Source: Mesobacillus maritimus (GTDB lineage Bacteria; Bacillota; Bacilli; Bacillales; Cytobacillaceae). From it: DNA of 64,000 nucleotides. Location of the stretch: positions 34,141 to 98,140 of the forward strand of contig NZ_JACWFH010000026.1 in assembly GCF_019749255.1 (NCBI RefSeq). The letters run 5' to 3'. A model generated the notes under the pieces. The model had not been told where the DNA came from. It saw only the letters and a list, made by a program, of their open reading frames with translations, and did no database searches. This document shows, piece by piece, positions 1 to 7,319 of this stretch; the first letter of the stretch is position 1; each line of letters begins with the position of its first letter. The position numbers and the translations under genes were made by a program.

Positions 1-438
1 GGTGTAGTCGAAGCTGGAATTATCGAGATTGTTTTTGCTGTTGGTCTAATCTTAGGTGGTTCATTGATTGGGATCATCGGGGATAGATTCGAAAAAATTA
101 AACTAATTGTTACAGGGATGATGTTGATGGGTATTGCATTATTCATTTCTGGTACACTCTCACCAACTTTTTTCAACGGTTTTATTGTAATGGCTGGTCT
201 AGTTGGGGTGTCTGGGCCATTATTTTCAGCACCATTCTATGCTTTTATCCAAACAGAAATCGAACCTCACTTACTTGGGAGGGTGTTTAGTTTTGTAACA
301 AGTTTGTCATTATTAGCAACACCAATTGGCTACGCATTAGCTGGAGTTCTGATTGAATTAACAAATGTGGCTATATTATTTTCTATTACAGGTATTTTAA
401 TCGTATTAAATGCGGTTATCGCAAGGAAAGCAAAATAG
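1..438 (+). CDS. MFS efflux transporter, C-terminal part (Mef-like), 5' end outside window
   Basis: The reading frame is open from base 1, so only the last 145 or so residues of a major facilitator superfamily drug exporter are present. The piece shows about four hydrophobic helices and a typical MFS loop (IGIIGDRFEK). The gene directly downstream is an Msr(D)-like ABC-F protein behind a leader peptide. This is the layout of mef-msr macrolide resistance pairs, so Mef-type macrolide efflux is the best inference. The substrate cannot be read from this fragment. Confidence 0.75.
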   Translation, partial: GVVEAGIIEIVFAVGLILGGSLIGIIGDRFEKIKLIVTGMMLMGIALFISGTLSPTFFNGFIVMAGLVGVSGPLFSAPFYAFIQTEIEPHLLGRVFSFVTSLSLLATPIGYALAGVLIELTNVAILFSITGILIVLNAVIARKAK

Positions 439-450
439 GAGGGGAATTCC

Positions 451-474
451 ATGCAATTTTTACTATTCTTTTGA
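451..474 (+). CDS. Seven-codon leader peptide MQFLLFF upstream of the ABC-F gene
   Basis: ATG at 451 is preceded by a strong ribosome site (AGGAGGGG, 437-444) at normal spacing and encodes MQFLLFF before TGA. Its stop codon overlaps the first arm of a hairpin (473-481). Macrolide-inducible msr and erm genes are known to carry short hydrophobic leaders on which drug-bound ribosomes stall; the mef-msr(D) leader is of similar size. The function here is inferred from that layout. It is too short to be a stand-alone enzyme or toxin. Confidence 0.7.
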   Translation: MQFLLFF

Positions 475-546
475 TACGAGCTTGGTTTAGAGAAAGAGGC
501 TCGTATCGATTCTAGCTATCGATACGAAATAAAAATATTTCGGAGG
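473..546 (+). promoter_or_regulatory. Attenuator with competing hairpins controlling the ABC-F gene
   Basis: Arm A (473-481, GATACGAGC) is complementary to 499-507 (GCTCGTATC). The overlapping arm B (501-510, TCGTATCGAT) pairs perfectly with arm C (518-527, ATCGATACGA). A third hairpin, CGAAATA-AAAA-TATTTCG (525-542), ends on the first bases of the ABC-F ribosome site (CGGAGG, 541-546). The pairings exclude one another. A ribosome stalled on the leader peptide would cover arm A, free B to pair with C, and so open the ribosome site. No strong U-run follows, so translational control is more likely than transcription termination. Confidence 0.65.
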
Positions 547-554
547 TAGCAAAG

Positions 555-2012
555 ATGGAAAAAGTATGTTTTGAATTAGAAAATGTCGAAGTGACATATT
601 TAGATAAAGAGGTTTTAAAGATTGAAAGATTAGCTGTACATCAATTTGACCGTATCGGAATAGTCGGTAAAAATGGTGCAGGTAAAAGCACGTTACTGAA
701 ATTACTGGCGGGTACAATTCAACCAACAACCGGAAAGGTGCATCGTCTTGTTGAGAATGGTTATTTTGAGCAACTTGAAACTCCATCAGTACGTGATGCT
801 GATCCAGCGTTACTTGGAAAATTAGACGTACCAAGAGACTCTAATCAGCTAAGTGGCGGGGAACAAACAAGGATGAAACTCGCTCAATTGTTTACTCATT
901 ATTATGAAGTTTTATTAATTGATGAGCCGACTACTCACTTAGACCAAGAGGGAATTTCGTTTTTGCTTGATGAACTTAGGTATTACTACGGAGCGCTTGT
1001 ATTAATTAGTCATGACCGTTCTGTATTAGATGAACTTGTTACGACAATTTGGGAAGTTCATGAAGGCAAGGTACGAATCTATTCAGGAAATTACAGCGAA
1101 TACTTGGCACAAAAGAAGTTAGAACGTGAACAGCAGAGTCAAGCTCATGAACAGTTCATAAAAGAAAAGAGCCGGCTAGAAAAAGCGGCACAAGAAAAAA
1201 TGAAGAAAGCTGAAAAAGTTGCACAAGCAGGTCGATTGTCAAAAAAAGAAGCGAAGGCCAAACCGGATAAGTCCTTCATGACAAAATCCAAAGGTACGAG
1301 CCAAAAAGCTATACAGCGTGCAGCAAAGGCCATTGAGCAACGAATGGAAAAACTTCAGGAAGTCGATGCTGTAAAAGAGGATAGACCCATAATCTTCCAT
1401 CAATCGAGAAGTCTAGAGTTGCATAATAAATTTCCGATAATGGCAGACCGATTTACTCTTCAAGTGGATAACAAAGTATTATTTAATGAAGTAAGTTTTC
1501 AGTTGCCACTGGGAAAAAAAATAGCGATTATTGGTAATAATGGTAGTGGCAAAAGTACTTTACTCCACCATATTGCAATCAAGGCACCCGGCTTAACTAT
1601 TTCACCAAAAGCAAAAATTGGCTACTTTCGTCAAATGAGCTATCAATTTTCAAGGGATGAAACAGTATTAGAATTTCTGAAAAATCGTTCTGAATATGAC
1701 GAGGGATTTTTACGAAGTGTTCTACATTCCATGTTTTTTGTCGGCACAGATATTTTAAAAAGTGTAAAATCATTAAGTGGTGGTGAAGCGATTCGTCTAC
1801 AATTATGTCAATTGTTTTTAGGAGAATATAATATTTTATTGTTAGATGAGCCGACCAATTTTTTAGATATCCATGCCATTGAAGCATTAGAAAGATTTAT
1901 AAAAGCATATGAAGGCACAATTATCTTCGTATCACATGATCGCAGGTTTATGAATCGTATAGCGGATTGTATTTATGTCATTGAACATCAACAGCTAAAA
2001 TTAAGGGACTGA
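555..2012 (+). CDS. Msr(D)-like ABC-F ribosome protection protein
   Basis: A 485-residue soluble protein with two ABC ATPase domains and no membrane segments. The first Walker A (GKNGAGKS) lies near residues 38-45, with signature LSGGEQ near 99 and Walker B (IDEPTTHLD) near 119. A charged, Lys/Glu-rich linker occupies about 190-275. The second Walker A (GNNGSGKS) is near 327, LSGGEA near 407 and LLDEPTNFLD near 430. Length and layout match Msr(D), which removes macrolides and related drugs from the ribosome. The position behind a Mef-like exporter and a leader peptide supports a resistance role. The drug spectrum (macrolide, lincosamide or pleuromutilin) cannot be read from sequence. Start ATG 555 follows CGGAGG at 541-546. 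Confidence 0.85.
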   Translation: MEKVCFELENVEVTYLDKEVLKIERLAVHQFDRIGIVGKNGAGKSTLLKLLAGTIQPTTGKVHRLVENGYFEQLETPSVRDADPALLGKLDVPRDSNQLSGGEQTRMKLAQLFTHYYEVLLIDEPTTHLDQEGISFLLDELRYYYGALVLISHDRSVLDELVTTIWEVHEGKVRIYSGNYSEYLAQKKLEREQQSQAHEQFIKEKSRLEKAAQEKMKKAEKVAQAGRLSKKEAKAKPDKSFMTKSKGTSQKAIQRAAKAIEQRMEKLQEVDAVKEDRPIIFHQSRSLELHNKFPIMADRFTLQVDNKVLFNEVSFQLPLGKKIAIIGNNGSGKSTLLHHIAIKAPGLTISPKAKIGYFRQMSYQFSRDETVLEFLKNRSEYDEGFLRSVLHSMFFVGTDILKSVKSLSGGEAIRLQLCQLFLGEYNILLLDEPTNFLDIHAIEALERFIKAYEGTIIFVSHDRRFMNRIADCIYVIEHQQLKLRD

Positions 2013-2546
2013 TTAATGAAGAAGGAGAAATGATGGGGCTTATTATCAAAATAAAATCTTCCATAATCGGGCGCGATTGTGGAAGAGCATAAGCCTAATT
2101 CCTCAGTAAAAAAAGGGGGGATTAGGCTTATCATTTTCCAAAGCCTTGACGTTTCCCCCATTGGTAAATGTCTTTGCGGTAAGTGGTAAATTTCGCGGCA
2201 ACCGCTGGTAAAAAACATTTCAGAGGTGGTACATGGGTAAGCAAAAGTAAAAACCCAAAAATAACTTGTACAACACGTATTCTTGCAAAAAGTACATTCT
2301 ATTAATATTACAAGAGTTAAAGTAATAATCCCAAAATGTTGAAGGACAATTAGCATATAAGAATCTTGTCAATAGAAGCTAAGTCGTAATATAAGAAAAT
2401 GCAGTGTGTTTTTGAACCCGAAAGCACACTGCATTTATTATTGAAATCAACGACTACCTTTCTTTTATAATCTAAGAGAATTTTAATATAGTGTTAAAAT
2501 TCTCTTTATTTCCTCAGTGTTGATTTACTTTATATTGAATGATGTT
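2013..2546. other. Gene-free stretch with several hairpins
   Basis: No convincing gene is seen. The stretch holds an inverted repeat TTCCATAATC...GATTGTGGAA (about 2060-2083, one G-T pair), a second one (AAGCCTAATTCC 2091-2102 with GGATTAGGCTT 2119-2129) and the hairpin at 2397-2436. The first two may end transcription of the ABC-F gene. The - strand frame at 1988-2356 has no recognisable domain and no good ribosome site. Confidence 0.6.
2397..2436. terminator. Hairpin terminator between ABC-F gene and integrase remnant
   Basis: A perfect 12-bp stem, AAATGCAGTGTG / CACACTGCATTT, with a 16-nt loop. The stem ends in AAA on one side and TTT on the other, so it could work in both directions between the + strand ABC-F gene and the - strand integrase fragment. 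Confidence 0.6.
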
Positions 2547-2771
2547 TTATAGAGAACTGTTTTGTACAATAGATGAGAAACGTTCATCAATTCCTCCGGT
2601 AGTATTAAAATTTTGAATGTCTAAAAGAAGTTGTTGCAGAGCATTTTCACATTCTTTTTTAGTTTTAAATCCTCCAACTGACTTTCGCAAGCGCTTGCCT
2701 GTAATTGGATCTTTACCAATATCCAACTGAAATGTCCAAGTTAATCCTCGTTTAATAATATATCCTTTCAT
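2547..2771 (-). pseudogene. Truncated tyrosine integrase, N-terminal DNA-binding domain only
   Basis: About 74 residues resembling the N-terminal arm-type DNA-binding domain of Tn916/phage integrases (GYIIKRG..W.F.LDIGKDPITGKRLRKS.GGFKTKKECENAL). The frame then runs through a few unrelated residues to a stop. The core-binding and catalytic domains (about 300 residues in the family) are absent and were not found downstream. ATG 2771 follows a good ribosome site (GGAGGA). The excisionase-like gene lies just upstream, so this is the remnant of a xis-int pair. It may still bind DNA but cannot recombine. Confidence 0.75.
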
Positions 2772-2850
2772 AATCAATTCCTCCGTTTATTTTATAAGTT
2801 TAGTAGTTCTTGCAAGTGGCTATTAGTGTAAAACCACTTGCCATTTAAAT

Positions 2851-3045
2851 TTATTTGTTTTGTTGCTGTGCTTGAAGCCAACTGAAAAACTCTGACTTCA
2901 ATACGCGCTTACTACGACCAATTTTAATAAGCGGGAATGAAACTAAATTCATAATTTCATAAGCTGTAGGTTTTGACACCGTTAAAATTTCAGCCAAGTG
3001 TTCAGCAGTAAGCATAAATGGGTAATCCTCGATGTTTTTTTGCAT
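2851..3045 (-). CDS. Excisionase-like helix-turn-helix protein
   Basis: A 64-residue protein with the MerR/excisionase-type helix-turn-helix: LTAEHLAEILTVSKPTAYEIM followed by the wing IKIGRSKRVLKSEFFSWL. Such proteins bend DNA for excision of integrated elements or act as small regulators. It precedes the truncated integrase in the same direction with a gap of about 80 nt, the usual xis-int order. ATG 3045 has AAGGAGA upstream. Its 5' end and upstream DNA are duplicated at 3202-3345. Confidence 0.75.
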   Translation of the reverse strand: MQKNIEDYPFMLTAEHLAEILTVSKPTAYEIMNLVSFPLIKIGRSKRVLKSEFFSWLQAQQQNK

Positions 3046-3345
3046 TTTATTAATTCTCCTTTAGTAATTTTAGTTTAAATAAAATCAATGTTTTATGAAT
3101 CAATCGATTAATTCTGAGATATTATAGCGTCTGTTTTTTTCTATTCGAAGAGGTTTAACTAAAAAAATTATAAAAAGGTAAATGCAATATCTTCCTCTGA
3201 AAATCCTCGATGTTTTTTGCATTTTAATTAGTTCTCCGTTATTAGTTTTTGTTTAATTAAAATCAATGTTTTATGAATCAATCGATTAATTCTGAAATAT
3301 TATAGCGTTTGATTTTTTCTATTCTAAGAGGTTTAAGTAAAAAAT
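3024..3345. repeat. Tandem duplication (period 178 bp) of the excisionase 5' region
   Basis: The segment beginning aatcctcgatg at 3024 recurs at 3202. Both copies contain the blocks aaaatcaatgttttatgaat, caatcgattaattctga and atattatagcg, with scattered differences. Each copy spans about 140 bp and covers the start codon, ribosome site and promoter region of the excisionase-like gene. The second copy has only the first few codons and then loses the frame. No other gene lies between 3046 and 3503. Confidence 0.8.
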
Positions 3346-3464
3346 TTTATTTTCCTTTATATATGGGTTTGTTTTTTATAAAATAAGGGCCTCGGAATAA
3401 ACTGTGAAACTAGAATTGTAGTGAACAAATAATATTACAGAGGGTATAAATGTTGTTTGTTGTG

Positions 3465-3490
3465 TTTAGAATGTTAAAAAACATTCTAAA
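3465..3490. promoter_or_regulatory. 11-bp inverted repeat operator upstream of HTH gene
   Basis: TTTAGAATGTT-AAAA-AACATTCTAAA is a perfect 11-bp inverted repeat with a 4-nt spacer. It sits between a -10-like TATAAA (3445-3450) and the ribosome site of the HTH gene starting at 3504. It has no U-run, so it is more likely an operator, probably for the adjacent HTH protein, than a terminator. Confidence 0.55.
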
Positions 3491-3503
3491 GTAGGGAGAT
3501 AAG

Positions 3504-3755
3504 ATGAGTAAGATGGAACAGCCAACCGATACGATTCATAAGATTTTTGATGTGCAGGATGATGCAGTACTTCATGCTGAAGATATTGCAAAGCTGGTAA
3601 ATATGCATACAGAAAGTGTAAGACGATGGTGTCGAACTGGTAAACTACCAAGCTACAACTTCGCCGGTAAGTATATTGTCGTAGGATCTGATTTTAAGGA
3701 ATTTATGAGAAAGGCTAAAATCAAACGAAGATGGGAACAGATGTTGAATGAGTAA
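3504..3755 (+). CDS. Small HTH DNA-binding protein (excisionase/MerR-type)
   Basis: An 83-residue protein with a helix-turn-helix (LHAEDIAKLVNMHTESVRRW) and a wing (RTGKLPSYNFAGKYIVVGSDFKEFM). It is clearly paralogous to the protein at 4111-4377, sharing the xxIAxLxxxHxExVRRWCRxG core. ATG 3504 follows AGGGAGAT. The next gene overlaps its 3' end by 8 nt, so the two are translated together. It probably acts as an excision factor or repressor binding the 3465-3490 palindrome; this is inferred from position. Confidence 0.7.
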   Translation: MSKMEQPTDTIHKIFDVQDDAVLHAEDIAKLVNMHTESVRRWCRTGKLPSYNFAGKYIVVGSDFKEFMRKAKIKRRWEQMLNE

Positions 3756-4107
3756 GGAATATGTATATTTGTCTTTTTTTAAGTCGAATAAGGTAAATTA
3801 TATTTATCACTCAAAATCACAGACAATTGAGTTTGCTTGTATATATTGTCATGGAAAAGCTGCAATGAATAGTAGAACATCTGAGTGGAAATGTCGTATC
3901 TGTAGCGAAAGTGGCAATCTAGTTACACTTATTAATTTTGCAAAACACAATACATTTGGAGAAATATATGTACCAAATAAAGAGAAGCAATCTATCTTCA
4001 GGATGTTAGATCGATTATCAAATAAGTATCCCGAAGAAAATAGATTGGTACTTTTAGAACAGAAAGTAAAAGAACTTATCAAATACTATGAAAAAAACAC
4101 CGTATAG
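3748..4107 (+). CDS. Zinc-ribbon protein, CHC2/primase-like finger
   Basis: A 119-residue protein. Residues about 28-60 hold two Cys pairs, CIYC and CRIC, followed by SESGNLVTLINFAK. This resembles the CHC2 zinc finger of DnaG-type primases, where the finger recognises template DNA. No primase catalytic domain follows. The rest is charged and helical. It is translationally coupled to the HTH protein before it. It could be a DNA-binding accessory factor of the element; a precise function is not supported. Confidence 0.55.
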   Translation: MSKEYVYLSFFKSNKVNYIYHSKSQTIEFACIYCHGKAAMNSRTSEWKCRICSESGNLVTLINFAKHNTFGEIYVPNKEKQSIFRMLDRLSNKYPEENRLVLLEQKVKELIKYYEKNTV

Positions 4108-4133
4108 CCATTAATGGCCGGTACGGTGTTTTT
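4093..4133. terminator. Bidirectional terminator between convergent genes
   Basis: A 12-bp stem AAAAACACCGTA / TACGGTGTTTTT (4093-4104 and 4122-4133) encloses a second palindrome, GCCATTAATGGC (4107-4118). A-run and T-run on either side allow termination of both the + strand zinc-ribbon gene and the - strand HTH gene. Confidence 0.8.
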
Positions 4134-4377
4134 GATTTTTAATGGAATACCATTGCATAACGAATGATTTAAAATCTGATCCACGAATTTTGTAACGACC
4201 AAAGGGACTGAGGCATTTCAAATGTCCGCTTCTGCACCATCTTCTTACCGTTTCTTCGTGTACTCCTATCAGTCTAGCGATATTACTTGGGCTGAGAATT
4301 ACATCGTTGTCGATGGCATGGATAACAGAGAATCTTTTTAATTCATCGTAGTCGTTTTCTTGGTGTAAGTGCTGCAT
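4111..4377 (-). CDS. Small HTH DNA-binding protein, paralogue of the 83-aa protein
   Basis: An 88-residue protein with the same helix-turn-helix and wing as the gene at 3504-3755: LSPSNIARLIGVHEETVRRW, then CRSGHLKCLSPFGRYKIRGSDFKSFV. It lies 5 nt downstream of the large recombinase-like gene on the same strand and is probably co-transcribed with it. It may be the recombination directionality factor or regulator of that recombinase. The start at 4377 has GGAG upstream. Confidence 0.7.
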   Translation of the reverse strand: MQHLHQENDYDELKRFSVIHAIDNDVILSPSNIARLIGVHEETVRRWCRSGHLKCLSPFGRYKIRGSDFKSFVMQWYSIKNQKHRTGH

Positions 4378-4382
4378 CCTTT

Positions 4383-6473
4383 TTATACTCCTTTCAAAGT
4401 TGTAATAATTTTTTTCTTACTAGCAATCAAACTTTGGCGTTTAGAAATCCACTGTTGTTCAGTCATACCTTTAGGCTTCTGTTGAATTTGTATTAGTTCG
4501 CTGTCAATTTTTAATAGTTGTTCTTGAAGATCATTTCTTTCGGGGTTCTCTTCATCAAGGTTATCTGTAAACGATTCAACCTCAAGAATCATCGTTCCTA
4601 CTCTATACCCTCTTTCTTCTTCCCACACTTTTAACTTTTCAAGATCCCAAGGGAAATTGATGGTTGCATCAAGTACTTGATAATATTGTTCCTTGGAAAT
4701 CTCAGAAAGGTAATATTCTTCCCCCACAGAGCGAGTCGGTTTGTGCCGTAATTGATGATCTGCAGCTGTTCTCTTTGCTAAGTCATTTAAGGAAATATCA
4801 TCTCTGATAAAGGTACGCATAATAATGTTGTTTAAAGAATGCCTTGAAGCTTTAAAGATAAAATCTTGTTTTCTTACGTCATCTAGAAAATCAAGTTGTT
4901 GACGTAAACGGTTAATAAATCCGAATGTCATTGGCTTTTTATACTGATATTCTGGTAGAGCATAGTCCGGCCTAAATAGAAACCCTTTCCCTTTAGGAAA
5001 ACTTTGGTCTTGCTTTCTATAGATAAAAGATAGAAATTGATTTAGTTGTTTCACGGTATCAGGTGGAATAGGAGTATGATAGTCTGGGTGAGAAGGACTG
5101 TTTTCTTGTTTTGAAATAGAGGCAGGTAACCTTAATATTCCCCAACCCTTTTCATCGGTTTTAAGATAGCCATCATAGTCCAATTGGAAATGTTCAATTT
5201 TTAGTTTATGAAGCTCTTCAGGTCGTATACCCGTCGTACATGATAGTTGCCACATTGTCGCATTTTTCAATGGGTCTCTAGCTCGTAGATCTTCTAACAA
5301 ATAATGTTTGATTAACACCATTTGTTCTCTGGTCAAAAACGTTTTTGTTCTGGTATTCACATCTGCTTTATTAAGTTCACTATCTTTTCTAGGGAATTGT
5401 TGAAGGAACTTCATAATGCGCCTCTTAATACGGGTAAACTTTCTAAATTCATCTTCATCATCCATTGCATCTTCTTCCATAGAATCTAATAGATAGTAAT
5501 AGAAGGGCCTTAATTGCTGATAGTAATTTATTAACGTCTTTCCTTTTCGCTTCGTAGAGAGAAACAAGTAATCATCTTTTGTTACTTTATAGATATCAAA
5601 CACATCCGGATTGAAACCATCAGGTAGTTGAATTCTTTGGAAAGGATTTTTGTGAAAATCATCTTCAATCCCACATCGTCCAGCGATTATTAATACAAAT
5701 GCAGAACTAATAGTTCTTTTCATTACTTCAATCATTTCATCTTTATTCGCAATTTGCGGAGCGGAGCGATATCCATTGTAATCTATTACTCCGCCATTTT
5801 CTCTAAAGCGCAAGTATTTTCTAAGAAGCTCTTGTTGTTTTTGGTTTAATAAATCAAATGCACTTTTCAGGTTCTCGCCAACAAATTCAGAAAAACTCTC
5901 TTTGACCTGAACTTTTAGTGATGGAAGTAACGTTATTATTTCTGTTTCATCGTATAAATTGGTTCCCAGTAAATGAGCTGGTTGAGGAAGTAGTCCAGCT
6001 CGCTGGTATTGCCGTAATTGCGAGAGTGAAACAAGATTCGTATTTTTCCCAATCTGTTCAATAGTGTTAAATCTATTTTCAAGTACAGCTGAACGAATAA
6101 AAAAGTAATTCATTCTAATATCTAATAGATCAGGAGGTGGGGGAGCGCATTTAGGGATTTCGACGTATTTTCCTTCCCAATTACCTCTTCGAATCTGTTC
6201 TACTAATTCACGAAATGATAGATTTAACATTCTTGCCACATGATAAGCAGCTATATATTCAGGACTATTATTGTAAAAGTGATATGCCTCATTATGTTCT
6301 GAGTAATATTCTTGAATGAGTGGAATGGCCTCTGGTTGTACGAAATAGTTCGATTCATCCTTGACAAGATATTGAACAAAAGGTGTTTGCTGTACCAGAT
6401 AATTGAAACATTTCCCTGAAATTCCGCTTAACTTAGCAGCTTGATTTCGCGTTAATAAAGTTAAGTTTTCCAT
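4383..6473 (-). CDS. Large tyrosine-recombinase-like protein with N-terminal HTH segments
   Basis: A 696-residue protein from ATG 6473, which has AGAAAGGA at good spacing; the frame is open 24 codons further upstream, without a good site. The N-terminus shows MerR-like HTH patterns (LTRNQAAKLSGISGKCFNYL; later LSQLRQYQRAGLLP). The C-terminal third carries a tyrosine recombinase core: Arg in TTGIRPEEL, a KxxRH box in FKASRHSLNN, His in AADHQLRHK and the likely nucleophile in VGEEYYLS. It is much longer than normal integrases (350-400 aa) and closer in size to Tn554 TnpB. It is probably the active integrase or transposase of this element, with the 88-aa HTH protein as partner. The exact family is not recognised. 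Confidence 0.6.
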   Translation of the reverse strand: MENLTLLTRNQAAKLSGISGKCFNYLVQQTPFVQYLVKDESNYFVQPEAIPLIQEYYSEHNEAYHFYNNSPEYIAAYHVARMLNLSFRELVEQIRRGNWEGKYVEIPKCAPPPPDLLDIRMNYFFIRSAVLENRFNTIEQIGKNTNLVSLSQLRQYQRAGLLPQPAHLLGTNLYDETEIITLLPSLKVQVKESFSEFVGENLKSAFDLLNQKQQELLRKYLRFRENGGVIDYNGYRSAPQIANKDEMIEVMKRTISSAFVLIIAGRCGIEDDFHKNPFQRIQLPDGFNPDVFDIYKVTKDDYLFLSTKRKGKTLINYYQQLRPFYYYLLDSMEEDAMDDEDEFRKFTRIKRRIMKFLQQFPRKDSELNKADVNTRTKTFLTREQMVLIKHYLLEDLRARDPLKNATMWQLSCTTGIRPEELHKLKIEHFQLDYDGYLKTDEKGWGILRLPASISKQENSPSHPDYHTPIPPDTVKQLNQFLSFIYRKQDQSFPKGKGFLFRPDYALPEYQYKKPMTFGFINRLRQQLDFLDDVRKQDFIFKASRHSLNNIIMRTFIRDDISLNDLAKRTAADHQLRHKPTRSVGEEYYLSEISKEQYYQVLDATINFPWDLEKLKVWEEERGYRVGTMILEVESFTDNLDEENPERNDLQEQLLKIDSELIQIQQKPKGMTEQQWISKRQSLIASKKKIITTLKGV

Positions 6474-6800
6474 TTTTTTATCCTTTCTATCGTATTTTAT
6501 CAATCTATCCATTTTTGGATAAAAACATACATACACACAAAACACACATTCTATAACAAAATAGGATGTCGAAATGATGGTTATTAGGAGTTAATGTGTT
6601 GCAGTATGTGAGCAATGTGTGTTTCATCAAACTTGTTCATTTGATGTTTTTAAACATTATAGCTACATAATTGCTGCATTCGAACAACCTAGAAAAATAG
6701 ATTGAAAAAATTATCTAGAATTTCTTTAATTGAACAACTTCATACGATAAACTAACTAATAGCAAATTAATCTAGTTAAAAACAGAAGGAGTAAACTAAA
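6474..6800. other. Divergent intergenic region
   Basis: This stretch separates the - strand recombinase gene from the + strand gene at 6801. It must hold both promoters. No strong repeat, palindrome or RNA gene is seen in it. Confidence 0.5.
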
Positions 6801-7277
6801 ATGAGGGACCGCAGAAGAATTCCAAGAATCATTTCCTTGCTACAAAAGATTTGGGAGCAGCAGCACGACGTTCGCTTTAACCAATTAATTTCTAATTTGC
6901 AGTCTCAGTATTCGCTTCTGAATGATAATTACGGAAAAAAAGAAATTGATTCTAATAGAGGTACATATTTAGATTTATTTTTTCTAGAAGATGATAAGTG
7001 GGAATTATTCCTTGAAGATTATTGGAGAGAAATTGAGGAAGAACTGAAAAAAGAAGAAGCAAAAATTACTGATGAAGTTATTAATGAAGTAATTAATCTG
7101 TTTCTTGAAGCAGGCATTAAACAGGAAAGCTTAGATGATAAAGTTTCTAATAACATTAGAAGATTTTATCTAGTTGAGAGCAGATGGTTGACTACGGAGG
7201 CCATAACTGACCTGATTAAAAATTTCTCAAACGAGGACAGACTACAATTATTTTATAAAATAAATCAAGGTCTATGA
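6801..7277 (+). CDS. DUF1040-like protein of unknown function
   Basis: A 158-residue soluble, acidic protein. The N-terminal block RDRRRIPRIISLLQKIWEQQHDVRFNQLI resembles the short DUF1040/YihD-type domain often found in phages and mobile elements. The C-terminal part is Glu/Lys-rich and helical. ATG 6801 follows AGAAGGAG. It faces the replication genes convergently. No catalytic motif is seen and no function is proposed. Confidence 0.5.
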   Translation: MRDRRRIPRIISLLQKIWEQQHDVRFNQLISNLQSQYSLLNDNYGKKEIDSNRGTYLDLFFLEDDKWELFLEDYWREIEEELKKEEAKITDEVINEVINLFLEAGIKQESLDDKVSNNIRRFYLVESRWLTTEAITDLIKNFSNEDRLQLFYKINQGL

Positions 7278-7319
7278 TAAGTAAAACTTAACACAGACCC
7301 AAATTAATCTTATATGAAA

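Noticed and set aside
439..554. Rho-independent terminator between the MFS and ABC-F genes
   Set aside because: The stems are strong, but none is followed by a U-run; they fit an attenuator or translational switch better.
1988..2356. 122-aa - strand open frame after the ABC-F gene
   Set aside because: It overlaps hairpins, has no ribosome site and no recognisable domain; composition is Cys/Phe/Thr-rich like a random frame.
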